A stretch of 64,000 nucleotides of DNA, taken from the NCBI RefSeq assembly GCF_000230555.1, contig NC_016078.1, positions 3,619,001 through 3,683,000 of the forward strand, in the 5' to 3' direction. The notes beneath the pieces are model-generated. The model worked only from the letters and a program-made list of their open reading frames with translations. It did no database searches and was not told the DNA's origin. Shown piece after piece: positions 35,361 to 43,926 of this stretch; position 1 is the stretch's first letter; each line of letters begins with the position of its first letter. Origin of the DNA: Pelagibacterium halotolerans B2. GTDB taxonomy: Bacteria; Pseudomonadota; Alphaproteobacteria; Rhizobiales; Devosiaceae. Made by a program: the position numbers and the translations under genes.

Positions 35361-35408
35361 TTTAAATCGTTTGCAAAAACACAAAAGCCAAATTGCAAAC
35401 GTTTTAAA
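35361..35408. promoter_or_regulatory. Inverted-repeat operator upstream of the second lacI
   Basis: TTTAAATCGTTTGCAA (35361-35376) and TTGCAAACGTTTTAAA (35393-35408) are reverse complements except at one base, separated by 16 bp. Each arm contains CGTTTGCAA, typical of a LacI-family half-operator. Location just before the regulator and its downstream importer suggests autoregulation and operon control. Confidence 0.7.
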
Positions 35409-35422
35409 TGGAGGAAACGCCC

Positions 35423-36469
35423 TTGCAGGCCGCTCGTGCGCGCACGCTCAAGGAACTTGCTGAACGGCTTGGGGTCTCGGTGACCACCGTGAGCCGGGCA
35501 CTGGCCGGGCATGAACAGATTGCGCGCCGCACCCGTGAAAGGGTTGCGCAGGCGGCCCGGGACATGGGCTATGTCCCCAACATCGCAGGACGCCAACTCG
35601 TCTCGGGGCGATCCAACTTCGTGGGTTTCATTATCCCGCTGCGCGGACCCAATTTCATGGATTCCTATCTGGGGGAATTTGTCACCGGGCTGAGCGAGGG
35701 GCTGGTCAGCCACGGCATCGACCTCATCATCGCCACGGTCCAGTCCGGCCAGTCCGAACTCGACGTTCTGCGCCATCTCGTGGAATCCGGGCGCGCCGAC
35801 GGCGTGGTCATCCCCCGTATCGCCGCCCAGGACGAGCGCGTGGAATATCTCTGCCACCACGATTTTCCCTTCGTGGCCCACGGACGCGTCGAAAATCCCG
35901 AGCTCACCTATAGCTGGCTCGATGCCGACGGACAGTCGGCTTTTGAAGAGGCGTTCGATCTCCTCTACGCATTGGGTCATCGCCATTTCGGGATCGTCTC
36001 GATCTCCGAGGAGATGACCTTCCGCAATCTGCGCGAGCGCGGGTTCAAGCTGGCCATGGAGCGGCGCAACGATCCCGAGCTTCGCCTCGATATCGTGCGC
36101 GCCCCGCGTTTCGATCGCGGCGAGATGGTGTCGGCCATCGGCCGGCTGCTCGATGCGCCCAACAGGCCCACGGCCATCATGGGCCTGTTCGACGAAATTG
36201 CATTGACCATCATGGACGAGGCCAAACGGCGCGAGATCTCCATTCCCCGCGACATGTCCGTCCTCGGCTTCGACAACATCGCCGCATCCGCCTATGCCCC
36301 GCCCGGCCTCACGACTTTCGAGGTCGAGACCCGATCCATGGCCCGCGAGATCGCGCACATCCTTGTGCGCCGGATCGAGGGCGAACCGGCCGGACAAGGC
36401 AATACGCTGATCCGGCCCACGCTTGTTGCGCGGGCCAGTCACGGACCAGTGCCCCTCAACGGGCACTGA
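35423..36469 (+). CDS. LacI-family regulator of the sugar-type importer operon
   Basis: A LacI/GalR regulator of about 348 residues. The helix-turn-helix is TLKELAERLGVSVTTVSRAL, followed by hinge sequence NIAGRQLVSGRSN and an effector-binding domain with late VLGFDNIAASAYAPPGLTTF. I prefer the TTG at 35423 because GGAGGAA ends eight bases before it; an ATG at 35408 overlaps both the operator arm and this ribosome site. It is the first gene of an operon with an importer, a glycosidase and a deacetylase. The ligand is probably the transported glycoside or a breakdown product. Confidence 0.9.
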   Translation: MQAARARTLKELAERLGVSVTTVSRALAGHEQIARRTRERVAQAARDMGYVPNIAGRQLVSGRSNFVGFIIPLRGPNFMDSYLGEFVTGLSEGLVSHGIDLIIATVQSGQSELDVLRHLVESGRADGVVIPRIAAQDERVEYLCHHDFPFVAHGRVENPELTYSWLDADGQSAFEEAFDLLYALGHRHFGIVSISEEMTFRNLRERGFKLAMERRNDPELRLDIVRAPRFDRGEMVSAIGRLLDAPNRPTAIMGLFDEIALTIMDEAKRREISIPRDMSVLGFDNIAASAYAPPGLTTFEVETRSMAREIAHILVRRIEGEPAGQGNTLIRPTLVARASHGPVPLNGH

Positions 36470-36517
36470 CCGCCGCTTCTACTCATGATTTTATCGATTT
36501 ACGGGAGGTTAAAAACG

Positions 36518-37795
36518 ATGAAAACATCAGCCAGATATCTTATTTCCACCGCACTGGGATTGCCGTTGGCCCTTGGCGTTGTCGCCTCGGCCAACGCCCA
36601 GATCCTGTTCTGGTCCAACCAGGCAGCCCCCATCGAGGAAACCCAGGCCATGCGCGAGCAGGTGCTGGCCGGATTTGATGGTGAGGTCGACTTCCAGACC
36701 CAGGATACCGGCCCGTTCCTCACGCGCCTCGATGCCGAGCTTGAAGCCGGCAGCGGATCGATCGGTGTCGTGGGCGCGCTTCATGGCGAACTTGCCAGCT
36801 ATACCGACAACTGGACCGATCTTTCCGATCTCGACCTCGGCGATGTGAGCGTCAGCCCGGCCTTTCTCGAACTGGCCCATCTGGGCACCGACGAGCTCAA
36901 ATATCTGCCCTGGATGCAGGCAAATTACGTGATGGCCGCCAGCACCCAGGCCCTCGACTATCTGCCCGAAGGGGCCGATATCGACGCATTGACTTACGAC
37001 CAGTTCGTCGATTGGATGGAAGTGCTCGCCACCGAAACCGGCTCGCCCAAATTCGGCTTTCCGGCCGGTCCTCAGGGCCTCAAGCATCGCTTCTTCCAGG
37101 GTTTCCTGATCCCCTCCTATGCCGGTTCCACAGTAACCAGATTTGGTTCGGATGAAGCGGCGCAGGGTTGGGAAATGTTCCGCGAACTCTGGCAGTACAC
37201 AAATCCCGCCTCGACCAATTACAGTTTCATGCAGGAACCGCTGCTCGCCGGTGACGTGTGGGTTGCCTTCGACCACGTCGCGCGTCTGGGCGAAGCCTTC
37301 AACCAGCGCCCCGACGATTTCGTGGCCTTCCCCGCGCCATCGGGTCCGGTAGGCCGGGGCTTCATGCCGGTTCTCGCCGGCATCGCCATTCCGGCCGGCT
37401 CGCCCGATATCGAACAGGCGCGCGCTCTTGCCACCTATATGATGCAGCCCGAAACCCAGGTGGCGACGCTGCTCGCCACCAATTTCTTCCCCACCACCGA
37501 CGCCGCGCTGCCCACCGACCTGCCGCCATCGGCCCAGGCGCTGGGTGCCGCGATCACCACCATGACCAGTTCCGAGGACGCACTCCCCGCCCTGCTGCCG
37601 GTGGGTCTGGGCGATCTCGGAGGGCAGTTCAACCAGGTCTATGTCGATACCTTCGAGCGCATCATCCTGGCCAATCAGGATATCGCACAGGTGCTCGAGG
37701 AACAGTCCAACGCCCTGCGCGACATCATAGATCAGGCGGGCGCCCCGTGCTGGGAGCCCGACGAGCCCTCCGAAGGCCCGTGCCCGGTCGATTGA
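36518..37795 (+). CDS. Extracellular solute-binding protein, sugar/family 1 type
   Basis: A 425-residue periplasmic protein with a signal peptide (MKTSARYLISTALGLPLALG, cleavage near ANAQ). The mature part starts ILFWSNQAAPIEETQAMREQ and carries an extended family 1 binding fold with RLGEAFNQRPDDF and a late GIAIPAGSPDIEQARALATYM segment. The C-terminus has two Cys in APCWEPDEPSEGPCPVD, probably a disulfide. The ATG at 36518 is about nine bases after GGGAGG. It supplies specificity for the permeases and ATPase that follow. The ligand is unknown; a glycoside osmolyte is inferred from the downstream glycosidase. Confidence 0.9.
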   Translation: MKTSARYLISTALGLPLALGVVASANAQILFWSNQAAPIEETQAMREQVLAGFDGEVDFQTQDTGPFLTRLDAELEAGSGSIGVVGALHGELASYTDNWTDLSDLDLGDVSVSPAFLELAHLGTDELKYLPWMQANYVMAASTQALDYLPEGADIDALTYDQFVDWMEVLATETGSPKFGFPAGPQGLKHRFFQGFLIPSYAGSTVTRFGSDEAAQGWEMFRELWQYTNPASTNYSFMQEPLLAGDVWVAFDHVARLGEAFNQRPDDFVAFPAPSGPVGRGFMPVLAGIAIPAGSPDIEQARALATYMMQPETQVATLLATNFFPTTDAALPTDLPPSAQALGAAITTMTSSEDALPALLPVGLGDLGGQFNQVYVDTFERIILANQDIAQVLEEQSNALRDIIDQAGAPCWEPDEPSEGPCPVD

Positions 37796-37806
37796 TCGTT
37801 CCCGTT

Positions 37807-37834
37807 GCGCGCGGCACGTCCTCGTGCCGCGCGC
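37807..37834 (+). other. Perfect GC-rich hairpin after the sugar-type binding-protein gene
   Basis: An exact 11-bp inverted repeat, GCGCGCGGCAC and GTGCCGCGCGC, with a 6-nt loop starts 12 bases after the stop codon. No U-tract follows. It is the third example in this window of such a structure directly behind a binding-protein gene. Confidence 0.75.
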
Positions 37835-37908
37835 GATCTCTCCCCCGCCCGGACGCTTCGGTGTGTCGGGACGGTCCCAAGAGCGCATAGAGGCGCAAGA
37901 GCATCGCC

Positions 37909-38754
37909 ATGCCCAATAAAGCCCTGCCCTATCTGCTGCTGACACCGGCGCTTCTGTTCTTGCTGGTGTTCTTCCTCTATCCCTTCGTCCAGATCGCCGT
38001 TCTGGCGTTCAGCGGGCCGGACGGGTTCACCATGAGCCATTTCCAGCGCATGGCCACCCATTGGAAGTTCGGCACCGCGCTCACCAATACCCTCATTCTC
38101 ACGGCCATCATCGTGCCGGTCCAACTGGCCCTGGCGCTCTCGATGGCCTCGATCGTGACCCGCCTCAAAACCGGACGCAACACGATCCTCTACATTTTTG
38201 CCATTCCGCTCGGCCTGTCCGATCTGGCGGCCGGCATCATCTGGCTGGCGATTTTCGAGCAATCGGGATTTCTCAATTCCCTGCTTGTGGGGCTGGGCGT
38301 GACCGATCAGCCGCAACTCTTTCTGGGCTACCAGAACATCGGCTGGATCTTTGCCGCCGTCATCATCGCCGAGATCTGGCGGGCCACAGCCATCATGATG
38401 GTCATTCTGGTCTCGGGCATGGGCATCATTCCAAAGGAATATTACGAGGCCGCCGAAGTGTTCGGCGCCTCGCCCTGGAAGCGGTTCTGGAAGGTGACGC
38501 TGCCCCTGCTGCGGCCCAGCCTGCAGACCGCGCTCATCCTGCGCACCATAGCGGCATTCGAAGTGTTTGCCGTGGTCGTGGCCCTGGGCGGCACCACGCT
38601 TCCGGTGCTGATGGGCGAAACCTACCAATGGCAGTTCGCGCTGCGCGACCGTTCGGTCGCCGCGTCCTATGCGCTGGTCATTCTGGTGATCTCGATTGCC
38701 GCAACGCTGGTCTTCCTGCGGATGCTGCGCGTGCCTAGGGAGGCAAGGATATGA
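37909..38754 (+). CDS. Sugar-type ABC importer permease (MalF/UgpA-like)
   Basis: A 281-residue permease with six hydrophobic segments, starting MPNKALPYLLLTPALLFLL. The cytoplasmic EAA loop is EAAEVFGASPWKRFWKVTLP (about 183-202), the standard coupling motif of carbohydrate importers. It overlaps the next permease by four bases (ATGA). The short periplasmic loops and lack of a long P2 loop place it with UgpA-like rather than MalF-like subunits. Confidence 0.92.
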   Translation: MPNKALPYLLLTPALLFLLVFFLYPFVQIAVLAFSGPDGFTMSHFQRMATHWKFGTALTNTLILTAIIVPVQLALALSMASIVTRLKTGRNTILYIFAIPLGLSDLAAGIIWLAIFEQSGFLNSLLVGLGVTDQPQLFLGYQNIGWIFAAVIIAEIWRATAIMMVILVSGMGIIPKEYYEAAEVFGASPWKRFWKVTLPLLRPSLQTALILRTIAAFEVFAVVVALGGTTLPVLMGETYQWQFALRDRSVAASYALVILVISIAATLVFLRMLRVPREARI

Positions 38755-39608
38755 GCACGGTTCAAACCAGCACAACGGGTGATGCTCCGCGTCCGGTCGG
38801 CGAAGCGGGGCGGGCGGGCAGATTCGTTTTCGCGGCAGCGGTTTTCCTGCTTTGCGCCTGGATCCTGGTGCCGCTTTACCTGCTGTTCGTCAACACATTC
38901 TCAGCCCCTTCCGAAGTGTCGGGTTTTCCCAAATCGGGCATTCCCAGTTTCGACATGGCTTCGGTTCAGTTCTTCCTCTCGTTCGCGGGCGTGGGCCAGG
39001 CCCTGTGGAACTCGGTGCTTGTCGCCGCGCTCACAATGATTTTGTCCGTGCTGCTGGGCGCTCCCGCCGGCTATGCGCTGTCGCGCTTCGAGTTTCCCGG
39101 AAAAGAGATATTCCGGGTGCTGGTGGTCATGACGCGCGCCTTCCCCCTGCCGCTTCTTGCGCTGCCGCTGGCCGTCATGTTCATCCGCACCGGGCTCGAT
39201 GATACGGCGATCGGGCTCGCCCTGGTTCACACGGTTCTGGCGCTGCCCTTTGCCGTGCTGATCACCTTTTCACTGTTTTCGGGCATTCCCCTCGAACTCG
39301 AGGAGGCAGCATGGACGCTGGGCTGCAACCGGCTCCAGGCCTTCATCAAGGTTGTGCTGCCCCTCGTCCTGCCCGGCATCGTGGCATCGGCGGTCTTTGC
39401 CTTCACCATTTCCTGGAACGAGGTGTTCGCTGCCTCGGTGCTGACCATCGAGAACCGCACGCTCACCGCTTTCCTCGTTCAAAACCTCAACGTCTCGCCC
39501 CTGCATCTCAAATTCGCCGGCGGCGCCGCGCTCGTACTGCCGGCACTCATCTTCATCTTTGCCGTTCGCAAATATCTGTTTGCGATGTGGGGCATCGCCA
39601 ATCGATAG
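38751..39608 (+). CDS. Sugar-type ABC importer permease (MalG/UgpE-like)
   Basis: A 285-residue permease with six membrane segments. The EAA loop is EEAAWTLGCNRLQAFIKVVL and the C-terminus KYLFAMWGIANR is typical of MalG-like subunits. An extended cytoplasmic N-terminus of about 25 residues precedes the first segment. It forms the channel with the preceding permease; the ATPase gene starts eight bases later. Confidence 0.92.
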   Translation: MSTVQTSTTGDAPRPVGEAGRAGRFVFAAAVFLLCAWILVPLYLLFVNTFSAPSEVSGFPKSGIPSFDMASVQFFLSFAGVGQALWNSVLVAALTMILSVLLGAPAGYALSRFEFPGKEIFRVLVVMTRAFPLPLLALPLAVMFIRTGLDDTAIGLALVHTVLALPFAVLITFSLFSGIPLELEEAAWTLGCNRLQAFIKVVLPLVLPGIVASAVFAFTISWNEVFAASVLTIENRTLTAFLVQNLNVSPLHLKFAGGAALVLPALIFIFAVRKYLFAMWGIANR

Positions 39609-39616
39609 GACGGTCC

Positions 39617-40663
39617 ATGGCTGAAATCGTCATCAAAAACGTCGCCAAGAGCTTTGGCTCCTTCAAGGCGCTCCATTCGGTGGACATGACAATCACCGAT
39701 CAGGAATTCATGGTTCTGCTCGGGGCGTCGGGCTGCGGCAAGACAACGCTTTTGCGCATCATCGCCGGTCTCGAGACACCCACCCAGGGCGAGGTCTGGA
39801 TCGGTGGGCGCCGCGTCGATCACCTGCCGCCGCGCCAGCGCGGCATTGCCATGGTGTTCCAGAACTATGCTGTGTTCCCTCACCTTACGGTGTTTGAAAA
39901 CATCGCTTTCGGCCTGCGCATGCAGAAACTGCCGCATCCCGAGATCGAGCGCCGCGTCGTCCGTACCGCCGAACTGATGCATATCGAGCAGCTCCTGAAG
40001 CGCTATTCGGGCCAGCTTTCGGGCGGGCAGCGCCAGCGCGTCGCCGTCGCCCGCGCCCTCGCCATGGAGCCCGACGTGATCTTGATGGATGAACCGCTTT
40101 CCAATCTCGACGCCCTGCTGCGCCTCGAAATGCGCGCCGAACTCAAGGGTGTGCTGGCCGAATCGAAAACCACGACGATCTATGTCACCCACGATCAGGT
40201 CGAAGCCATGAGCCTTGCCGACCGCATATCGGTGATGAATGGGGGGCGGATCGTCCAGAACGATACCCCCGTCGAAATCTACCGCAATCCCGCAGCGCGC
40301 TTTGTTGGCAGCTTCATCGGCAATCCGCCCATGAACTTCATTCCCGCAAAAAGGGTCGGCAACGGCCGTTGGCGCGTGGCCGGCATTGAAATGGACGGGC
40401 CGCAGATCGATCGCGAGAACATCGAATTTGCAATCCGCCCCGAGGATGTGGAAAGCGCCGGGCAGGGGTTCTCCGCGACCGTTCGCGTCGTCGAGCCGCT
40501 CGGCGCCCACACGCTTGTGACCTGCGAGGTCGATGGCAAGCCCTTCCGTGCCGTTCTCGATTCCGATCTCAGGACGGCCCCCGGCGAAATCCTCACGCTC
40601 GGGCCGGTCGCTGCGCGTGTGCGCTGGTTCGATCCCGATACCCAGGCCGCCATTGCCGCCTGA
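39617..40663 (+). CDS. Sugar-type ABC importer ATPase (MalK/UgpC-like)
   Basis: A 348-residue ATPase with Walker [10 protein letters not shown] (about 36-44), Q-loop [12 protein letters not shown], signature [15 protein letters not shown], Walker [14 protein letters not shown] and the H-loop YVTHDQVEA. The last 110 residues are the OB-fold regulatory domain of MalK/UgpC proteins ([27 protein letters not shown]). The ATG at 39617 lies eight bases after the permease stop; longer frames read through the permease gene in the wrong register. Confidence 0.94.
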   Translation: MAEIVIKNVAKSFGSFKALHSVDMTITDQEFMVLLGASGCGKTTLLRIIAGLETPTQGEVWIGGRRVDHLPPRQRGIAMVFQNYAVFPHLTVFENIAFGLRMQKLPHPEIERRVVRTAELMHIEQLLKRYSGQLSGGQRQRVAVARALAMEPDVILMDEPLSNLDALLRLEMRAELKGVLAESKTTTIYVTHDQVEAMSLADRISVMNGGRIVQNDTPVEIYRNPAARFVGSFIGNPPMNFIPAKRVGNGRWRVAGIEMDGPQIDRENIEFAIRPEDVESAGQGFSATVRVVEPLGAHTLVTCEVDGKPFRAVLDSDLRTAPGEILTLGPVAARVRWFDPDTQAAIAA

Positions 40664-40697
40664 CCCTCTTGCTCCAATTGCGACGTCCCACATACCA

Positions 40698-41990
40698 ATG
40701 ACAGCGACACAGACTATCGACCCCCGAGACCACGCCATCGCCGTGCTCAAGGAAAATGATCGCGGCACCTATACCGTGCCGACAAAAGGGCTCTATCCGT
40801 TCCAGTGGAACTGGGATTCCTGCTTTACGGCGATTGGCCAGGCCCATTTCGACCAGAACCGCGCCTGGACCGAAATCGAGACCCTTTTCGCTCATCAATG
40901 GCCGGACGGCATGGTCCCCCATATCGTCTTCCACGTTTACGACGATGGTTATTTTCCCGGCCCCGACGTGTGGCGCACCAATCGCCCGGTCAAGACGTCG
41001 GGAATCACCCAGCCGCCCATCGCCGGCTTTGCCCTCAGGCGCCTCTATGAAATGAGCACCGACAAACAGATGGCGGCCACGCGCATCAAGGCATTGCTGG
41101 GCCCGATCCATCGCTGGCATCAATGGTTCTATGCCTGCCGCGATCCCCATGCCCAGGGCCTTGTCGCGATCATCCATCCCTGGGAGGCCGGGCGCGACAA
41201 CTCGATCGATTGGGACGAAGCGTTTGCCCGCGTTCCCACCGACGGCATCGATCCCTATGTGCGCCGCGATACCCAGCACGCCGATCCCGCCCATCGCCCC
41301 ACCAAGGAGCAATACGACCGCTACCTCTGGCTGGTGCAGCACTTCCGCGATCTCGATTGGGACAACACGAGGCTTCATGACGCTTCGCCCTTCCAGGTTG
41401 TCGATCCCGGCTTCAACGCCATCCTGATCCGCTCCTGCGCCGATCTCGCCGAGATGGCCCAATTGTTGGGCGAAACGGAGATCGCCGAGCAGAATCGCAT
41501 CTGGGCCCGCACAGGCGCGCAGGCGCTCGAAGCGCTCTGGAGCGATCCGCACGGGCAATATCTCTGTCTCGACCGCGTGACCGGCCGATTGATAGACAGC
41601 GCCTCGATCGGCGGCATCATGGCGGTCATCGCCGATATCCCGCCCGCCCGCGCCGCAGCGATTGCCCGGACCATCGAACGCGAAGCCGAAAGGGCCCGGT
41701 TCGTCGTCCCCAGCCATTCGCTGGACGATCCGCGCTTTGACTCCAAGCGCTATTGGCGCGGCCCGGTCTGGCTCGTGGTCAATTACCTGATCGCCACGGG
41801 CCTCAAATCGGCCGGCGAGGTCCGGACCGCCGAAAAAATCGTAAGATCGTCCCTCGATCTGATCGCACTTTCCGGCTTTGCCGAATATTACGATCCGCTC
41901 GACGGCGAGCCGTTGGGAGGCCGCACCTTCACCTGGACGGCGGCCGTGGTGCTCGAATTTCTCGCCGGTCATCCCGTGGGTGCGCGATGA
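40698..41990 (+). CDS. MGH1-like/GH63-type glycoside hydrolase, possible glucosylglycerate or mannosylglycerate hydrolase
   Basis: A 430-residue (alpha/alpha)6-barrel glycosidase. YPFQWNWDS with Asp40, TQPPIAGFALRRLYE, GLVAIIHPWEAGRDNS, YWRGPVWLVVNYLI and a late GFAEYYDPLDGEPLGG (Glu396) are the family's conserved blocks. In the GH63 glucosylglycerate hydrolases an early Asp and a late Glu are catalytic, and both are in the right places here. No signal peptide, so it acts on imported substrate in the cytoplasm. It follows the importer ATPase by 34 bp and overlaps the PIG-L gene by four bases. Activity on a different alpha-glycoside remains possible. Confidence 0.85.
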   Translation: MTATQTIDPRDHAIAVLKENDRGTYTVPTKGLYPFQWNWDSCFTAIGQAHFDQNRAWTEIETLFAHQWPDGMVPHIVFHVYDDGYFPGPDVWRTNRPVKTSGITQPPIAGFALRRLYEMSTDKQMAATRIKALLGPIHRWHQWFYACRDPHAQGLVAIIHPWEAGRDNSIDWDEAFARVPTDGIDPYVRRDTQHADPAHRPTKEQYDRYLWLVQHFRDLDWDNTRLHDASPFQVVDPGFNAILIRSCADLAEMAQLLGETEIAEQNRIWARTGAQALEALWSDPHGQYLCLDRVTGRLIDSASIGGIMAVIADIPPARAAAIARTIEREAERARFVVPSHSLDDPRFDSKRYWRGPVWLVVNYLIATGLKSAGEVRTAEKIVRSSLDLIALSGFAEYYDPLDGEPLGGRTFTWTAAVVLEFLAGHPVGAR

Positions 41991-42670
41991 CCATCCTGGC
42001 CCTTGGCGCCCATCCCGACGATATCGAGATTTTCATGTTCGGCACCCTCGCCGCGTTCAAAGCGATGGGGCAAAAGCTCGTCTTTGGCATCGCCACCGAC
42101 GGCGCCAGGGGTGGCACGGCAGATGGGCTGGCTCAAACGCGGGCCCGGGAGGCTCAAGCTGCGGCTGGCCTGCTGGGGGCCGATCTGCGCTTCCTTGGCT
42201 TTGCCGATGGCGCCCTGATGCCCGATGCCGCGCTTGTCGAGAGCCTGCGCGGCCTCATCGAACAGACCCGGCCAGATCTGATCCTCACCCACGCTCCCAA
42301 CGATTATCACGGGGACCACCGCGCCCTCTCGCAGGCCGCCAGCCTCGCGTCCTCGTTCAAGGTGCCGCTCGCCTTTGTCGATACGCTTTACGGGACCGGC
42401 TTTACCCCCACCCATTATGTCGAAATCACCGGCCATATGGCGCTCAAGGAACAGGCTATTCTGTGCCACGAAAGCCAGGACCCCGGCCGCTTCATCGAGA
42501 TGGCAAGACTCCAGAACCGCTCCCGGTCGGCCCAGTGCTATAGGCCCGATGGCTATGCCGAGGCCTTGCGTTTCGAGCCGCGGGCGCCCTTTGCCGACAT
42601 TCGCGGCCTCTTGCCACCGGCCCCGTCGGTCAATGCGGTCTGGGACCGGTCCAGGGGCAAAAAAGCCTAG
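41987..42670 (+). CDS. PIG-L (LmbE-like) N-deacetylase
   Basis: A 227-residue zinc deacetylase. The metal and catalytic motif is GAHPDDIEIF (8-17) and the second motif is HGDHRAL (about 107-113), giving the usual His-Asp-Asp...His set. Families of this fold remove acetyl groups from N-acetylglucosaminyl compounds (bacillithiol, mycothiol, chitobiose) or hydrolyse related amides. The ATG overlaps the glycosidase stop (ATGA), so the two enzymes are made together and probably act in sequence on the imported molecule, which may therefore carry an N-acyl group. Its TAG stop is the first part of repeat copy D1. Confidence 0.88.
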   Translation: MTILALGAHPDDIEIFMFGTLAAFKAMGQKLVFGIATDGARGGTADGLAQTRAREAQAAAGLLGADLRFLGFADGALMPDAALVESLRGLIEQTRPDLILTHAPNDYHGDHRALSQAASLASSFKVPLAFVDTLYGTGFTPTHYVEITGHMALKEQAILCHESQDPGRFIEMARLQNRSRSAQCYRPDGYAEALRFEPRAPFADIRGLLPPAPSVNAVWDRSRGKKA

Positions 42671-42774
42671 AGCATTTCAGCGCTTCTTCGAATCGCCCCA
42701 ATTGCTCCAAGTCCTTGTTTTGTCGCGCTTCCGAACCGGATAAGTGCTACCCACTTATCCTGGAAGCGCGCTAG
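42667..42774. repeat. CTAG-bounded extragenic repeat, copy D1
   Basis: About 108 bp, starting CTAGAGC at the PIG-L stop codon and ending in the CTAG shared with copy D2. It contains CCTTGTTTTGTCGCGCTTCC and the hairpin GGATAAGTG-ctac-CCACTTATCC. It is a diverged relative of the other copies, arranged in tandem with D2. Confidence 0.65.
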
Positions 42775-42877
42775 AGCGTGTCCAGCAAAAGTGGAAACGG
42801 TTTTGCGGTTCGGACACGCGATAAAACAAAGGCTTAGAGCCAAGGATTTGATTCAATCAAATCCTGAACGGCTCTAG
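42771..42877. repeat. CTAG-bounded extragenic repeat, copy D2
   Basis: A 107-bp copy running from CTAGAGCGTGTCC to GGCTCTAG. It matches the reverse complement of copy B (14752-14859) with no difference that I can see until the last few bases. It carries both hairpins (GCGTGTCC/GGACACGC and the GATTTGATT stem). The IS481-family element is inserted in its terminal CTAG. Confidence 0.8.
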
Positions 42878-43842
42878 CTGTGGTGCCTCAACAGGTTGTC
42901 CTCGGTCAGGCCGAGGCGACTGATGGGTGGCTTGGAGTTTAGGCTGCCATGGGGTCTGTGCCAATTGTACATATGGTTCCAGATTGGCAGATGGGCAGCG
43001 CGCTGATCGGATGTTTTGTAGGCGCGGGCATAAGCCCATTCCCTGATTGCGGTCTGGATGAATCGTTCGGCCTTGCCATTGGTTTGGGGCGTATAGGGCT
43101 TGGTGCGGATGTGTGTGAGGCCCAATTGGCGGCAGGCATCGCGGAAGGCGCGGGACTGGTAGCATGGCCCGTTGTCGGTCATCACCCGCTCGACGGTGAC
43201 CCCCAAGAGTCGGTACCAGGCGAGGGCGGCCTTGAGATGGGCGACGGCACTGACGGCCTTTTCGTCAGGGTGGATCTGGGTAAATGACAGCCGTGAATGG
43301 TCGTCGATAGCGACATGGACGAACTCCCAGCCGGGCGCAGTGCCGTTTCCGCGCTGGCTGCTCTGCCGGCGCCGGTCACCGGTGATGCGGTGACCGCTCC
43401 GATTGAATTTGCCCAACTTCTTGATGTCTATATGGATCATCTCGCCGGGACGCTTGCGTTCATAGCGACGCACCGGCTCGGCCGGGTCGATGTCTCTTAG
43501 CCGCGAAAGGCCGGCCCGCTTGAGCACTCTGCTGACCGTGGCCGGCGATACGCCAACCTCCATGGCGATATGGTTGCCGGTCCACCGTAGACGCCGCAGC
43601 GCGATGACGCGCGCGATGGTTGTTTGCGGGACAGGGCAATGTAGCCGGTGGGGCCGCGACGAACGGTCGGTCATGCCCGCTCGGCCCTCTGATGTGTAGC
43701 GCTCTACCCAGCGCGCCACGATTTTTGGCGATACACCGTAGCTCCGCGCTGCCTGGGCTTTGGAAAGACCGCCTTCGATGACGCAAAGCGCCATCTCCTC
43801 TCGACGCAGCGGCGTCAGACGGGCATTCTTGTGGATGTTCAT
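42874..43842 (-). CDS. IS481-family DDE transposase
   Basis: A 322-residue transposase. The start is the ATG at 43842 (MNIHKNARLTPLRREEM). An N-terminal helix-turn-helix region (LSKAQAARSYGVSPKIVARW) is followed by the integrase core: Asp in HIDIKKLGKF and again in VAIDDHSRLSF, Asp in MTDNGPCYQS, Glu in NGKAERFIQT, giving DDE. The TAG stop (42874-42876) lies outside the element, in the left target duplication; the last sense codon spans the boundary. This is how IS481-type transposase genes are completed by the CTAG target. Confidence 0.93.
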   Translation of the reverse strand: MNIHKNARLTPLRREEMALCVIEGGLSKAQAARSYGVSPKIVARWVERYTSEGRAGMTDRSSRPHRLHCPVPQTTIARVIALRRLRWTGNHIAMEVGVSPATVSRVLKRAGLSRLRDIDPAEPVRRYERKRPGEMIHIDIKKLGKFNRSGHRITGDRRRQSSQRGNGTAPGWEFVHVAIDDHSRLSFTQIHPDEKAVSAVAHLKAALAWYRLLGVTVERVMTDNGPCYQSRAFRDACRQLGLTHIRTKPYTPQTNGKAERFIQTAIREWAYARAYKTSDQRAAHLPIWNHMYNWHRPHGSLNSKPPISRLGLTEDNLLRHHS

Positions 43843-43925
43843 TCGGACCCTCCGGTGAGTGCTGAAGCTTGGTAACTCCAGTCTCCCCGTTCCGGTCCGA
43901 ATGGACAACCTATTGAGAGCTCACA
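42879..43925 (-). mobile_element. Complete IS481-family insertion sequence, 1047 bp
   Basis: The ends are TGTGGTGCCTCAAC (left) and, on the complementary strand, TGTGAGCTCTCAAT (right); over 23 bp, to AGGTTGTCC, they match at 18 positions. The flanks carry a 6-bp direct repeat TCTAGC (42873-42878 and 43926-43931). IS481 and IS1002 of Bordetella are known to duplicate NCTAGN, so both the family and the target agree. One transposase gene fills the element. The exact duplication and intact frame suggest a fairly recent insertion. Confidence 0.92.
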
Positions 43926-43926
43926 T

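Noticed and set aside
42667..42877. Tandem repeats considered as a CRISPR array
   Set aside because: Only two diverged units with internal hairpins and no regular spacers; other copies are dispersed in intergenic sites.
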